A stretch of DNA of 64,000 bases from Pantoea allii (lineage in GTDB: Bacteria > Pseudomonadota > Gammaproteobacteria > Enterobacterales > Enterobacteriaceae): positions 62,001-126,000 of the forward strand of contig NZ_NTMH01000022.1 in NCBI RefSeq assembly GCF_002307475.1. Reading direction: 5' to 3'. Positions 8,275-17,245 of this stretch are shown here, in pieces. The translations under genes and the position numbers were made by a program. The notes below the pieces were generated by a model, which saw nothing but the letters and a program-made list of their open reading frames with translations, was not told the origin of the DNA and made no database searches. The first letter of the stretch is position 1. The number at the start of each line of letters is the position of its first letter.

Positions 8275-9264
8275 TTATGCGTCAGCGAAACCTGTAATCT
8301 GGGAAACCCGGGACAAATCGATATTGCCACCTGAGATAATGCACACGGTTTTCCGCCCCTGGATGTAGTGGTCAACTTTGCCGCTCAACAGCGCGGCGCA
8401 GGCCAACGCGCCGGCCCCTTCCGTAACCACTTTGTTTCGCTGGATCAATGCAATCATACTTTTACGAATGTCGTCTTCACTTACTAACACCATCTCATCG
8501 ACCCATTCTCTCACAATCGCGAAGGTAAGATCGCCCGGACGGGCGACATCGCAGCCGTCCGCAAGAGTCCCGGTAAGACGATGGCGCGTTATGGTATCAG
8601 CAAAAAAGGAGGCTGCCATACCGTGTACGTTTTCAGACTGCACGCCGATGACGGTAATTGTGGGATTAATAGACTTAATCGCAGTGGCGATACCGGCAAT
8701 CAGCCCGCCGCCGCCCACGGGAACGATGACGTTATCGACATCGTAGAGATCTTCAAGGATTTCCAGACCGATGGTGCCCTGTCCGGCAATGATTTTCACA
8801 TCATCATAAGGAGGAATAAATATACGGCCTTCGTTGGCGACAATTTCATCCACCTTGGTCATGGTGTCATTAAAGTTGTCACCGTAGATGACCACTTCAG
8901 CGGAGTAATCCCGCGTCGCCGCCTCTTTGGATTTTGGTGCACCTTTAGGCATCACGACTTTACCGTCAATATTCAGCATGGCGCACGACAGTGAAACGCC
9001 CTGTGCATGGTTACCGGCTGAGCAGGCGACAACGCCCTGACGTTTTTCTTCTTCTGTCAGCGAACTCATTTTATTGAACGCGCCACGGATTTTAAATGAG
9101 CCCGTTCGCTGCATGTTTTCAAATTTAAGGAATATTTCCCCGCCGCAGCGTTCGCTAAGATAGTTTGAACGTGGCATGCCGGTTTTATACACTTTTCCAG
9201 TTAGCCTTTCTTTAGCGGCATAAATTTCATCCAGGGTGACGGAAACATTATCATTGTTATTCAT
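8275..9264 (-). CDS. tdcB: TdcB, catabolic threonine dehydratase
   Basis: PLP-dependent dehydratase converting L-threonine to 2-oxobutyrate and ammonia (also serine to pyruvate); the anaerobic, AMP-activated isoenzyme. PLP lysine Lys58 lies in [11 protein letters not shown], the glycine-rich phosphate loop is VGGGGLIAG, and there is no C-terminal ACT regulatory domain, which separates it from IlvA. I place the start at 9264, preceded by AAAGGAG, giving 329 residues exactly as in E. coli; the frame is open 26 codons further upstream. It is followed by tdcC and preceded by an unrecognised 88-codon ORF and a CRP-type promoter. Confidence 0.96.
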   Translation of the reverse strand: MNNNDNVSVTLDEIYAAKERLTGKVYKTGMPRSNYLSERCGGEIFLKFENMQRTGSFKIRGAFNKMSSLTEEEKRQGVVACSAGNHAQGVSLSCAMLNIDGKVVMPKGAPKSKEAATRDYSAEVVIYGDNFNDTMTKVDEIVANEGRIFIPPYDDVKIIAGQGTIGLEILEDLYDVDNVIVPVGGGGLIAGIATAIKSINPTITVIGVQSENVHGMAASFFADTITRHRLTGTLADGCDVARPGDLTFAIVREWVDEMVLVSEDDIRKSMIALIQRNKVVTEGAGALACAALLSGKVDHYIQGRKTVCIISGGNIDLSRVSQITGFADA

Positions 9265-9347
9265 ATAAACTCCTTTTTCAGGCAAAACGTATCCAGCACA
9301 ATTCCCCGAAGAGAAATGCAATCGTAAAATCAGGAAGTGCAACGCGC

Positions 9348-9614
9348 TTAACGCTTTCGCTTCACAACGTGCTTTATCAGCAGGCGTTTATGCAGTTGAT
9401 TTAACAAGGAATGGGCAGCGGCAGGATATGAAAAGGCGGGCGATAACACCGCGTCTGACGCAGAAGAACACGGCTGACGAACAGAAGAGGCAGAAGATGG
9501 TTTTACAAAAGAAGCAGCATTAAAGCGAGGATTCCACAACGGGTTGGCAATACTGTCTGGCGTTGACTGATAAAATGTTAACCAACACGTTCGTGGTTGC
9601 GTATATCTATACAT
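9348..9614 (-). CDS. Unrecognised 88-aa ORF at head of tdc transcript
   Basis: I do not recognise this protein. It is Ser-rich (13 of 88 residues, clustered in SSASSV and CSSAS) with a basic C-terminus ([14 protein letters not shown]) and no clear membrane segment. Its ATG is preceded by AAGGAAAG, and it starts about 30 bases downstream of the inferred start of transcription from the CRP-type promoter at 9651-9692, with tdcB starting 83 bases after its stop. It takes the place that tdcA occupies in E. coli but is not LysR-like. It may be a real small protein, a leader peptide, or a chance frame in the leader RNA. Confidence 0.4.
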   Translation of the reverse strand: MYRYTQPRTCWLTFYQSTPDSIANPLWNPRFNAASFVKPSSASSVRQPCSSASDAVLSPAFSYPAAAHSLLNQLHKRLLIKHVVKRKR

Positions 9615-9650
9615 AATGACTTTCCTTTACATCCTTTTTATCCGCTACGA

Positions 9651-9692
9651 ATCTTAATGATCAATAAAAAAAAGGTTGTGCTGTTTCTCACA
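9651..9692 (-). promoter_or_regulatory. CRP site and -10 element upstream of tdcB
   Basis: On the plus strand TGTGC-N6-TCACA (9677-9692) matches the CRP consensus in nine of ten half-site bases. On the minus strand TAAGAT (complement of 9651-9656) fits a -10 hexamer; the implied transcription start near 9644 puts the CRP site centre about 41 bases upstream, the class II position. E. coli tdcABC is CRP-activated, which agrees with this assignment. Confidence 0.65.
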
Positions 9693-11164
9693 ATTGTCAC
9701 TGAGATATGAGATTCCGCGAAAAATCATGATAATGATCAATATTGGCTGAAAGGCTATTAAAATATTAAACACGGCCAAACTGCGCAATAAAAATGCTAT
9801 ATACTCATCGTTTTAAGGCGCTGCTTAAAATAAATACAGCGCAACCTAAAAGCCTCTTTTTTGAGTAAGTCTTAACCATAGAAATAAAAATGAATGTCGC
9901 CTTTCCTGGTGGATTTTTAATCTCATACTGAAACGCATCATTAAGACTGGCTCGCGCATACTATTCGCACATGTCCCTCCTGTGATTTATCCGCTGCCGA
10001 AGGGATCGTTCCTGGCAGCCAGGAGCTGTCAGGACAGATAGAGTGATGGTAGAGAGACAAGCAGACAAGCAGACAAGCAGACAAGCAGACAAGCAGACAA
10101 GCAGACAAGCAGACAAGCAGACAAGCAGACAAGCAGACAAGCAGACAAGCAGGCAAGCAGGCAAACAGGCAAACAGGCAAACAGGCAAACAGCAAAATAC
10201 AGTCATAAATGATAAGGGGGAAGCACAACGCATTACAGCAGAGTGATACGTCCCCTGCGCTGACAGATCTCAAAACGTCCATTCTCTTCCCACCCCGTTA
10301 AAGCTCCTCTCCGTTGTCGGAGGCAAGTTACTGTGTATAAAAAAGGGGCCCGCATCGGCATCAACAAGGCTTTCATAACGTCATTGCTTCTCGCCCCTCG
10401 CCCTGTCAGGGCAAAGTGCGCATTTATCATACAGAGTAACGATGACAAGAATAAAAGGAACACACGTCATCATAAAGAGAGCAAAGGGTTATATCGCATA
10501 AGATGCTATTAGATTGTTGCGCTTTCTTATAAATCATCGCAACTCAATGTGAATGAAAAGATAATACTGAGAGAAAAGATGCCTGATGCTTAGAGGATGA
10601 TTAAAAAACACCGTCAGTAAATAATGTTTTTTTCCATTGATAAATTCATATTGATAGGTAAAACAGGCATAAAGCTGACTTTAACATTTCCAGGAGTTTT
10701 CTACGAAACCAACATATATTCTGATCAAGTTAGAATAATATTTATCAGCATCAACCTTTATTTTAAAAAATACCGAACATAAGCAATAGATTATCTTCAA
10801 AAATCACAAAATGACAATATTATAGACCAGTGTTCATTTAAAGCGCAGTCATATATCCGTAACGCATTGTGAATATAAGTTTTTGATTAAACTGTAAATT
10901 ATTTTTATTCAATGAAATCAATATGATGAAAACAATAAAAACATAAAGTTAACTAACAAAGGTTATTTATTAAATAAGCTAATTTATATTCTCTTAAAAC
11001 AAAAAACAAAGACAGGCTAAATTTCATTTGTTAGGAAAAAAGAGAAAAACCTGAGTGTGGACAATAAAAAAAACCAACTTAGAATGATGAAAAAAAAGTG
11101 ATGAGGCACTATTTACACAGTTAGTAAAACACTCAAACAAGAGATAATGTCATCAAGGTAATGA
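9693..11164. other. AT-rich gene-poor spacer
   Basis: About 1.5 kb between the tdc promoter and the fimbrial regulator. It holds the octanucleotide repeat at 10055-10190; the only open frames are low-complexity translations of that repeat or short unsupported ones. The stretch from about 10480 to 11164 is markedly AT-rich with many A and T runs, typical of an H-NS-bound regulatory region upstream of fimbrial genes. I see no RNA gene or convincing small protein. Confidence 0.6.
10055..10190. repeat. Octanucleotide tandem repeat (AGACAAGC)n
   Basis: Twelve perfect head-to-tail copies of AGACAAGC (10055-10150), then one AGGCAAGC and four AGGCAAAC copies (10151-10190): 17 units of 8 bp. Because eight is not a multiple of three, the frame changes with each unit and all frames stay open. 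The graded divergence at the right end and homogeneous left block suggest active slipped-strand change in the perfect block. Not a CRISPR: there are no spacers. Confidence 0.95.
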
Positions 11165-11701
11165 ATGAAAACGTATTTTATTTCCGATGACAGCTATTTT
11201 CTCATCGGCCTGGAAACAAGCTTACGTGGGTTACATTGTGATAAAGCATTCATTAACACAAACAGGTTTACAACGTTCCATCCTGATAAAAACGATCTTC
11301 TCATCGTGTCGATCCAGGATCATATTAAACGTAGAAACTATCTTTCAAACCAGAAGGCGCATGGACCCAGAGTTATTATTATTGCTGATTTTTTGGTTTG
11401 CCACGATACGCAGGAAAAATATCCGCGAATTGTTTCAAAAAAGATCACAAAAGAGGATCTTATTGACGTTCTGCAGAACGTAAAAGAAAGCGACGTGATA
11501 AAAAGATACACCTCAAAGATTGAATACCAGATCATTTATATGATTTGCAAGGGTAAAGGAATGCGTGAAATTGCAATGAAATATAATCTTTCTTTGAAAT
11601 ATCTTTATGGACTTAAAAGGAAAATACTAAAAGAACATGGATTAGATAACTGCAATGTGAATGGATTGCTCATTTGCAGAGATATTCTTTCGGGTCACTA
11701 G
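11165..11701 (+). CDS. LuxR/FixJ-type orphan regulator of the fimbrial locus
   Basis: 178-residue DNA-binding protein with a C-terminal LuxR-type helix-turn-helix at about residues 118-170 (IIYMICKGKGMREIAMKYNLSLKYLYGLKRKIL). The N-terminal 110 residues look like a shortened, degenerate receiver domain: an acidic patch (SDD at 7-9) is present, but I cannot identify a convincing phosphoacceptor aspartate, so it probably works without phosphorylation. It lies 145 bases upstream of, and in the same direction as, the pilin gene. Regulators of this kind (FimZ, FimW, EcpR-like) control fimbrial operons. Target and signal unknown. Confidence 0.72.
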   Translation: MKTYFISDDSYFLIGLETSLRGLHCDKAFINTNRFTTFHPDKNDLLIVSIQDHIKRRNYLSNQKAHGPRVIIIADFLVCHDTQEKYPRIVSKKITKEDLIDVLQNVKESDVIKRYTSKIEYQIIYMICKGKGMREIAMKYNLSLKYLYGLKRKILKEHGLDNCNVNGLLICRDILSGH

Positions 11702-11846
11702 GCATATGCCTTTCAGCATCAACTGCTCCCGTCATGATAAAAAGCAGAAGAATGGCAATAAGGAAAAGGAGGCAATTAGCAATATTTTAAAATTTCATTA
11801 GTTAGTTACATTCTGTCAAAGTTCATTATATAAAAGGAATTCTTAA

Positions 11847-12371
11847 ATGAAAAACAAGTTACTTATCAGTTCTGTTGCCATGTTATTTATGGGCGTAAAT
11901 ACCCTGGGTCATGCCGCAACAGTCAATGGTGGCACCGTTAATTTTCTAGGTGAAGTCGTTAATACAGCCTGTGTCGTTTCCAGTGATACTGCCTACCAAA
12001 CCGTACAACTCGGTCAGGTCAAAGCCAGCACCTTTGGTGATACCGCAGGAACGAAGGCGCAAAATCCTAAAGCCTTTAAAATTATTTTAGAGCAGTGTGA
12101 TGGCACGTCGAGCACAGCAGCGGTGACGTTTGACGGCGTAAAAGATGCAACCCAAAATGCACTTCAGTCAACCGGAACCGCGGCAGGGGTTGGCGTCTAT
12201 CTTGTTGATAATAACAATGCCGAGATCACCCTCGGTACGGCTACGCCAGCAGAAGCACTGTCCGGCAGTACCAATATCTATACCTTTAAAGCAGACATGA
12301 TATCGGTTTCAGACACGGTCACCGTGGGTTCCGTCGACAGCTCTGCCAATTTTACTATCACTTATGCCTGA
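11847..12371 (+). CDS. Major fimbrial subunit (FimA-like pilin)
   Basis: Type 1-like pilin of 174 residues. A Sec signal peptide (residues 1-23, ending GHA) is followed by the N-terminal donor-strand extension (GGTVNFLGEVVNTACVV) that completes the neighbouring subunit; Cys42 and a second Cys in LEQCDG would form the conserved disulfide, and the protein ends in the FTITYA beta strand with the penultimate Tyr bound by chaperones. A ribosome-binding site AAAAGGAA precedes the ATG. As first structural gene of the cluster it most likely forms the rod. Confidence 0.9.
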   Translation: MKNKLLISSVAMLFMGVNTLGHAATVNGGTVNFLGEVVNTACVVSSDTAYQTVQLGQVKASTFGDTAGTKAQNPKAFKIILEQCDGTSSTAAVTFDGVKDATQNALQSTGTAAGVGVYLVDNNNAEITLGTATPAEALSGSTNIYTFKADMISVSDTVTVGSVDSSANFTITYA

Positions 12372-12422
12372 TAACACTGGCAGGGGAAACCCTGCCATTA
12401 TTCTCTTCAAGTAAGGGTAAAC

Positions 12423-13100
12423 ATGTACATCATCAGATTTGTACTTTATATGGCCTTGTTATGTGCCAGTCTGAGCGTTAATGCAGGCGGTATTGGTGTA
12501 GGCGCTACCCGCGTTATTTATAATGAAAATGCTAAACAAGCATCGCTTTCTGTCACCAATACGGATACAGCCGCAGTCTATTTAATTCAGTCATGGGTTG
12601 AAGATGACGCCAGCAACAAAAGCAATGATTTTGTTCTTACACCACCACTATTCATTATTCAGCCCAATAAAGAAAACCTGTTACGCATCATTTTTTCTGG
12701 CGAAAAGCGCCCGTCCGATCGTGAAACCTTATACTGGCTTAATGTCAAAGCGATACCATCGCAAAATAATAACACCGAACCTGATAGCAGCAGCCTACAG
12801 TTTGCCATCGTCAGTCGGCTAAAACTATTTTATCGCCCCAACAATCTTCCATTAAGTAGCAGCGAAGCCATTAAAAAACTGCAAACCACCCGACAAGACA
12901 GCCTGGTCACCTTTAATAACCCAACGCCTTATTATATCAATGTCGCCAATATAAAGAGCAAAAATCAATTTCTTGAAACAAGAAGCATCACACTTGCGCC
13001 TTTTGGTAAGACAAGCATTGATATTGCTCCGGCAAAGGAGATGACTTATCAGGTTATTAACGATTACGGCGGTATGGAGCCTGTCGTGCATGTCAGATAA
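12423..13100 (+). CDS. Periplasmic fimbrial chaperone (PapD/FimC-like)
   Basis: Two-domain immunoglobulin-fold chaperone, 225 residues, that caps pilin subunits in the periplasm by donor-strand complementation. Signal peptide residues 1-21; N-terminal domain begins GIGVGATRVIYNE, the conserved Arg of this strand anchoring subunit C-termini; the signature RLKLFYRP precedes the domain junction. It follows the pilin gene by 51 bases and precedes the usher gene by 20 bases on the same strand. Confidence 0.92.
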   Translation: MYIIRFVLYMALLCASLSVNAGGIGVGATRVIYNENAKQASLSVTNTDTAAVYLIQSWVEDDASNKSNDFVLTPPLFIIQPNKENLLRIIFSGEKRPSDRETLYWLNVKAIPSQNNNTEPDSSSLQFAIVSRLKLFYRPNNLPLSSSEAIKKLQTTRQDSLVTFNNPTPYYINVANIKSKNQFLETRSITLAPFGKTSIDIAPAKEMTYQVINDYGGMEPVVHVR

Positions 13101-13120
13101 ATTGAAAACCGGAGATTAAG

Positions 13121-15628
13121 ATGAAATGTTATGGAAAACTGGCATTGATTGTTCTGATACATTTCCCCTTTCAGGCCACCGCCAACTATAAATTTAATCC
13201 TGGGCTGATTGATTCAACAGTCTCATCTGTAGCCGATCTGGAAAACTTTCAAAATGGCAATGTTATCGCGCCCGGTATTTATTTAGTTGATATCTATCTG
13301 AACAGCGATTATGCCACTTCGGCGGAAATAAACTTTATTGAGAAAGGTAAGAACATTGTTCCATGTTTCGATGAGAAAATCCTGGTCGCTGTCGGGATTA
13401 ATACCCGTGACATAACTAAACCCGGCGCCTGTATTTTCATAGAAGATGACATACCAGGTTCTCATGTTAATTTTGTGCCAGAGAAGCTAAAAGTTGAGAT
13501 TAGCGCGCCACAATCCGTGCTTTTCAATACCGCGCGAGGGCACATACCCAAAACGCGGTGGGATCACGGTATCCCAGCGTTACTGCTTAACTATCGATAC
13601 AGCGGCTCAACCGGCAAGGTCAATCACTATGACGCGGAAAATCATTTTCTGGCCCTGGATAGCGGTGCCAACCTCGGTGCCTGGCGCTTAAGAAATAATT
13701 CAACCTGGACGTTTAATGAAACCCACGATTCGCGTAACAGCGAATGGAAAAACATCCGCACTTACTTACAACGTCCGCTGTTAGACTTCGACAGCATCAT
13801 AACAATAGGTGAATACAGCACGTCCAATGCGATCTATGACACCTTCAATTTCAGAGGTCTGCAAATTTCGTCGGATGAGGCGATGCTGCCTGACAGCCGT
13901 CGAGGCTTTGCACCCGTGGTCAGAGGCATAGCGAAAACCAATGCCAGAGTGACGGTGAAACAAAATAACTATGTTGTTTATGAAACCTACGTTCCTCCAG
14001 GGCCCTTTGAATTAACCGATCTCTACGCCACGGGAAGCAGCGGCGATCTGACGGTCAACATTACAGAAAGTGATGGGCAAGTTCAGTCTTACACCATGCC
14101 TTACTCTTCTCTGCCGGTATTACAACGAGAAGGTAGCATCAAATACAGCCTGACCTCCGGGAAATACCGTGGTCTGACGATGCAAGATTCACCGGAGTTT
14201 TTTCAGGCCACGCTTATTGCAGGTTTACCCTATGGAATGTCTTTCTATGGCGGTGGTCAGTTAAGCGATAATTATAAAGCCTGGTCATTGGGCTTAGGCA
14301 TGAACCTGGGCTTTATGGGCGCAATTTCGGTTGATGCAACCCATGCCCAGAGTACGTTAGCCGATAAAAGTCAGCATGCCGGAAACGCCTATAAGTTTCA
14401 GTATGCGAAATCGCTGAACACCTCTGGCACAACGTTCCAATTATTAAGCTATCGCTTTACCACTGACGGATTTTATAATTTTAGTGATACCACATGGAAA
14501 AAAATTGACGGTCGTGGTTTCAATACAGATGGCTCGTTGAATCTTGATACAACTTATAACCTACGCTTTGCCCGTAAAGGTCAACTTCAGGCCAGTTTAT
14601 CTCAGGATCTGGGTGAATTCGGGTCTGTCTATCTCACCGGTTTAGAACAAACATACTGGAACATGGGAAAGAAAAACACGACGTTGCAGGCCGGTTTTAA
14701 TACCACACTTTACGACATTACCGCAGGACTGGCTTTGAGCTATAACCGTAATCCATGGCAAATGGAAACGGATAAACGCATATCTTTATTATTTTCTTTG
14801 CCGCTGGATAAATTTACCCGGAATTCCGCCCCTCACACTGCACGCCGGGCCTGGGCAACGGCTGGAACACACTATGATGCGAAAGGGAATTATACCCATT
14901 CGACGGGAATTAACGGGGTGGCGCTGGAAAACAGAAACCTCAGTTATAACCTTCAACAATCTTACAGCAATAATGGCCAGGCCTACGGCGGGAGTGCCGG
15001 TCTGACCTACAACGGAGCCTATAACGCCGTCACATCAAATTACAGTTACAGTAAACACTATCGTCAGGCGAGTATTGGGATTGATGGCGGTGTCATTATT
15101 CACCAGGAGGGAATAACTTTTGGTCAGGCGCTGGGGGACACCAATATACTCGTGGATGCAGCAGGTGCCTCAGGATTATCCGTTGAAAACAGAACGGGCG
15201 TTAAGACCGACTGGCGCGGATATACCTATCTTCCTTACGCCACCGCATACAGAAATAACCGCATTGCGCTCGACCAGTCAACACTGCCGCCAGATATTAC
15301 ACTGGAGGAAGCGGTTAAAAATACGGTGCCGACTCAGGGTGCGCTGACGCGCGCTAAATATGATGTCAGGAAAGGGCTTCAGGCGTTATTTACGCTGACG
15401 AAAAACGGTAAAGCCCTGCCGCTGGGTACGCTTGTGACAGTAAAAGACCCTGCGATTAGCAGCATTGTCGGCGACAACGGCAACGTCTTCCTTTCAGGTA
15501 TACCGGAAAGTGGAACACTCACGGCAAGCTGGGGAAGCCGTCAGGATCAACGCTGTAATCTGCGCTTCGATCTTGCCAACATCACATCAAACGGCATTAT
15601 TATCAAAAAACATCTGAGGTGCGAATGA
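13121..15628 (+). CDS. Outer-membrane fimbrial usher (FimD/PapC-like)
   Basis: 835-residue outer-membrane translocation pore that recruits chaperone-subunit complexes and assembles the pilus. A signal peptide (about 1-21) is followed by the N-terminal periplasmic domain (YKFNPGLIDS; Cys pair around residues 85-106), a 24-strand barrel with plug, and C-terminal domains ending in a Cys-containing segment (DQRCNLRFDL). Length is in the family's usual range. It overlaps the next gene by four bases (ATGA), which indicates one operon. Confidence 0.93.
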   Translation: MKCYGKLALIVLIHFPFQATANYKFNPGLIDSTVSSVADLENFQNGNVIAPGIYLVDIYLNSDYATSAEINFIEKGKNIVPCFDEKILVAVGINTRDITKPGACIFIEDDIPGSHVNFVPEKLKVEISAPQSVLFNTARGHIPKTRWDHGIPALLLNYRYSGSTGKVNHYDAENHFLALDSGANLGAWRLRNNSTWTFNETHDSRNSEWKNIRTYLQRPLLDFDSIITIGEYSTSNAIYDTFNFRGLQISSDEAMLPDSRRGFAPVVRGIAKTNARVTVKQNNYVVYETYVPPGPFELTDLYATGSSGDLTVNITESDGQVQSYTMPYSSLPVLQREGSIKYSLTSGKYRGLTMQDSPEFFQATLIAGLPYGMSFYGGGQLSDNYKAWSLGLGMNLGFMGAISVDATHAQSTLADKSQHAGNAYKFQYAKSLNTSGTTFQLLSYRFTTDGFYNFSDTTWKKIDGRGFNTDGSLNLDTTYNLRFARKGQLQASLSQDLGEFGSVYLTGLEQTYWNMGKKNTTLQAGFNTTLYDITAGLALSYNRNPWQMETDKRISLLFSLPLDKFTRNSAPHTARRAWATAGTHYDAKGNYTHSTGINGVALENRNLSYNLQQSYSNNGQAYGGSAGLTYNGAYNAVTSNYSYSKHYRQASIGIDGGVIIHQEGITFGQALGDTNILVDAAGASGLSVENRTGVKTDWRGYTYLPYATAYRNNRIALDQSTLPPDITLEEAVKNTVPTQGALTRAKYDVRKGLQALFTLTKNGKALPLGTLVTVKDPAISSIVGDNGNVFLSGIPESGTLTASWGSRQDQRCNLRFDLANITSNGIIIKKHLRCE

Positions 15629-16134
15629 TCAGAATTTTACTTCTTCTCCCCTTACTCTGTTGTTATTCATCCACACATGCCTACGATATTATCCTTCAGA
15701 TAAATGGCATTATTTCAGAAAATGGTTGTGTGGTGGACAGCAACGCCAGAGAGTTGTCGGTTGACATGGGTACGGTGGCAAGTCGTGATTTTACTGCGGG
15801 CCAGTTAACGTCAGAACTGGTGCCTTTCAGTATTTATTTACGTAACTGCTCGTCGCTGGCCTCTGGCGTTAAAGTCACTTTCGAGGGCACGCCCGATCTG
15901 GCAGACAGTTCGTTGCTGAGGCTCACTGAAATGAATGAATCAGCCAGTGGCATCGGCATTGAAATTCTGGATAAAGAGAAAAACCCGATCCCGTTAAATT
16001 TTGCTTCAGCACATTATTCACTGATACCCAATTCAGACGCAGAGCTGAAGTTTTACTCTCGATATAAATCAACCGCAGCGGTTAAGCCCGGCATGGCTAA
16101 TGCCACCGCAACTTTTAACCTTGAATACGATTAA
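15625..16134 (+). CDS. Minor fimbrial subunit
   Basis: 169-residue pilin-family protein with signal peptide ending THA-YD, an N-terminal strand (IILQINGIISENGCVV), a Cys pair (ENGCVV and LRNCSS) and the C-terminal TATFNLEYD strand. I choose the ATG at 15625, which overlaps the usher stop by four bases behind a GAGG, over the GTG six bases upstream. Probably an adaptor or tip fibrillum subunit joining rod and adhesin, since it lies between the usher and the two-domain tip protein. Confidence 0.85.
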   Translation: MIRILLLLPLLCCYSSTHAYDIILQINGIISENGCVVDSNARELSVDMGTVASRDFTAGQLTSELVPFSIYLRNCSSLASGVKVTFEGTPDLADSSLLRLTEMNESASGIGIEILDKEKNPIPLNFASAHYSLIPNSDAELKFYSRYKSTAAVKPGMANATATFNLEYD

Positions 16135-16157
16135 ACGTGTTAATAAAGCAGGTTTCT

Positions 16158-17183
16158 ATGAATAAGTTGATCATCCTGATTTTTATTATTCTGGTTAGCG
16201 CTCACCCGTCGGTTTACGCCTATGAGACAGACAGTTCCTGTGAGATAACCGTGCCCGCCATTTCAGTCAATATGAGTAATCAAGCACCTTCTTCGGCAGG
16301 CGTTGATTTAAGCGGCTGGAATACAAACGCATGTGGGCAAACACATCGGGTAGGCACATGGCAATATGGCTGGTATGACACCAGCAATCTTTCCCCCACC
16401 GGTATCAGCTACAATGATGGCTCGGGTAATCATTCAATATACAGAACAGGCATCACCGGCATTGGGGTCGTATTAAAAGCCAGAATGGTACCTAATACGA
16501 TTTCTGGCGCATCCAGTCTCGGCATGTTACCCATTGGCTCTGCGGAAACCAAACTCACTTCTACATCGCTTTTGGGTATTTCCAATGTCCAGACCACCTT
16601 GCAATACAAATTTGTCACGACAGGCGAAATCATTTCCCCCAACGTTTACAGCATCACGTTTAGCGCTGGCAGAGCACAAATGAGAGACTTACTCAGCGGT
16701 GCTTATCCCGTGCCGGTGAATGCCAATATCAGCTCACTGGCCGTGAATAACAAAGGCTGTGACATTATGACGCGCAGCCTTGTCGCGAATATGGGCGCCG
16801 TGGGAACGCAGCAACTGCCTAATATTAACAGCGTATATGCTGGTGAACCGGTAACCATTAATTTGCAGTGCGATGATAATGTTATCGTTGAGGCTATTTT
16901 CAGTGACTTAACGAATCCGGCAAATACGACCACCACCCTGAACTTAACCGGTGAATCAGATGCGCAAGGCGTGGGGGTTGAGCTTTTACTCAATAGCAGT
17001 ACGACACCGGTTCAGCTCAGCTATCCGGCAAGGTATGGCGGTGCGCCGGGCAGAAACCTGATCAAAACCGCATCGGATGCCAGTAATCTCTCTTTCCAGG
17101 TGACACCACGCTATATCAGAACCGGGGACCTGACACCCGGCGTAGCCAATGCCACCGCAGCGTTGACGTTTGTTTATAATTAA
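16158..17183 (+). CDS. Two-domain fimbrial tip adhesin
   Basis: 341-residue secreted protein about twice pilin length: signal peptide (1-22), an N-terminal presumed receptor-binding domain (about 23-190) with two cysteines (SSCEIT, TNACGQ), and a C-terminal pilin domain beginning NNKGCDIMTRSLVANMG and ending AALTFVYN. This is the architecture of FimH-type tip adhesins. The start at 16158 gives a clean signal peptide; a GTG seven codons upstream is also in frame. The binding domain is not one I recognise, so the ligand is unknown. Last gene of the operon. Confidence 0.85.
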   Translation: MNKLIILIFIILVSAHPSVYAYETDSSCEITVPAISVNMSNQAPSSAGVDLSGWNTNACGQTHRVGTWQYGWYDTSNLSPTGISYNDGSGNHSIYRTGITGIGVVLKARMVPNTISGASSLGMLPIGSAETKLTSTSLLGISNVQTTLQYKFVTTGEIISPNVYSITFSAGRAQMRDLLSGAYPVPVNANISSLAVNNKGCDIMTRSLVANMGAVGTQQLPNINSVYAGEPVTINLQCDDNVIVEAIFSDLTNPANTTTTLNLTGESDAQGVGVELLLNSSTTPVQLSYPARYGGAPGRNLIKTASDASNLSFQVTPRYIRTGDLTPGVANATAALTFVYN

Positions 17184-17211
17184 TTAGAAAACCAGCACCA
17201 GGGATCATAAC

Positions 17212-17243
17212 AAGCAGCCCAACCTGAGGTTGGGCTGCCTTTG
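17212..17243. terminator. Terminator between fimbrial operon and opgD
   Basis: Stem GCAGCCCAACC (17214-17224) with GGTTGGGCTGC (17228-17238), three-base loop, followed on the plus strand by a T-rich run; lies between convergent genes. Confidence 0.85.
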
Positions 17244-17245
17244 CT

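Noticed and set aside
9725-9750. Fur or FNR box (TCATGATAATGATCAATATT region)
   Set aside because: Only partial matches to either consensus and no supporting gene context at that position.
10055-10190. CRISPR array
   Set aside because: Units are 8 bp, head to tail, without spacers; no cas genes in the window.
9941-10282. Cys/Leu-rich 113-codon minus-strand ORF and overlapping 90-codon frame
   Set aside because: Pure translation of the octanucleotide repeat, equally open in all frames; no good start context.
10233-10463. 76-codon minus-strand ORF upstream of the fimbrial regulator
   Set aside because: No ribosome-binding site, no recognisable protein character, in AT-rich spacer.
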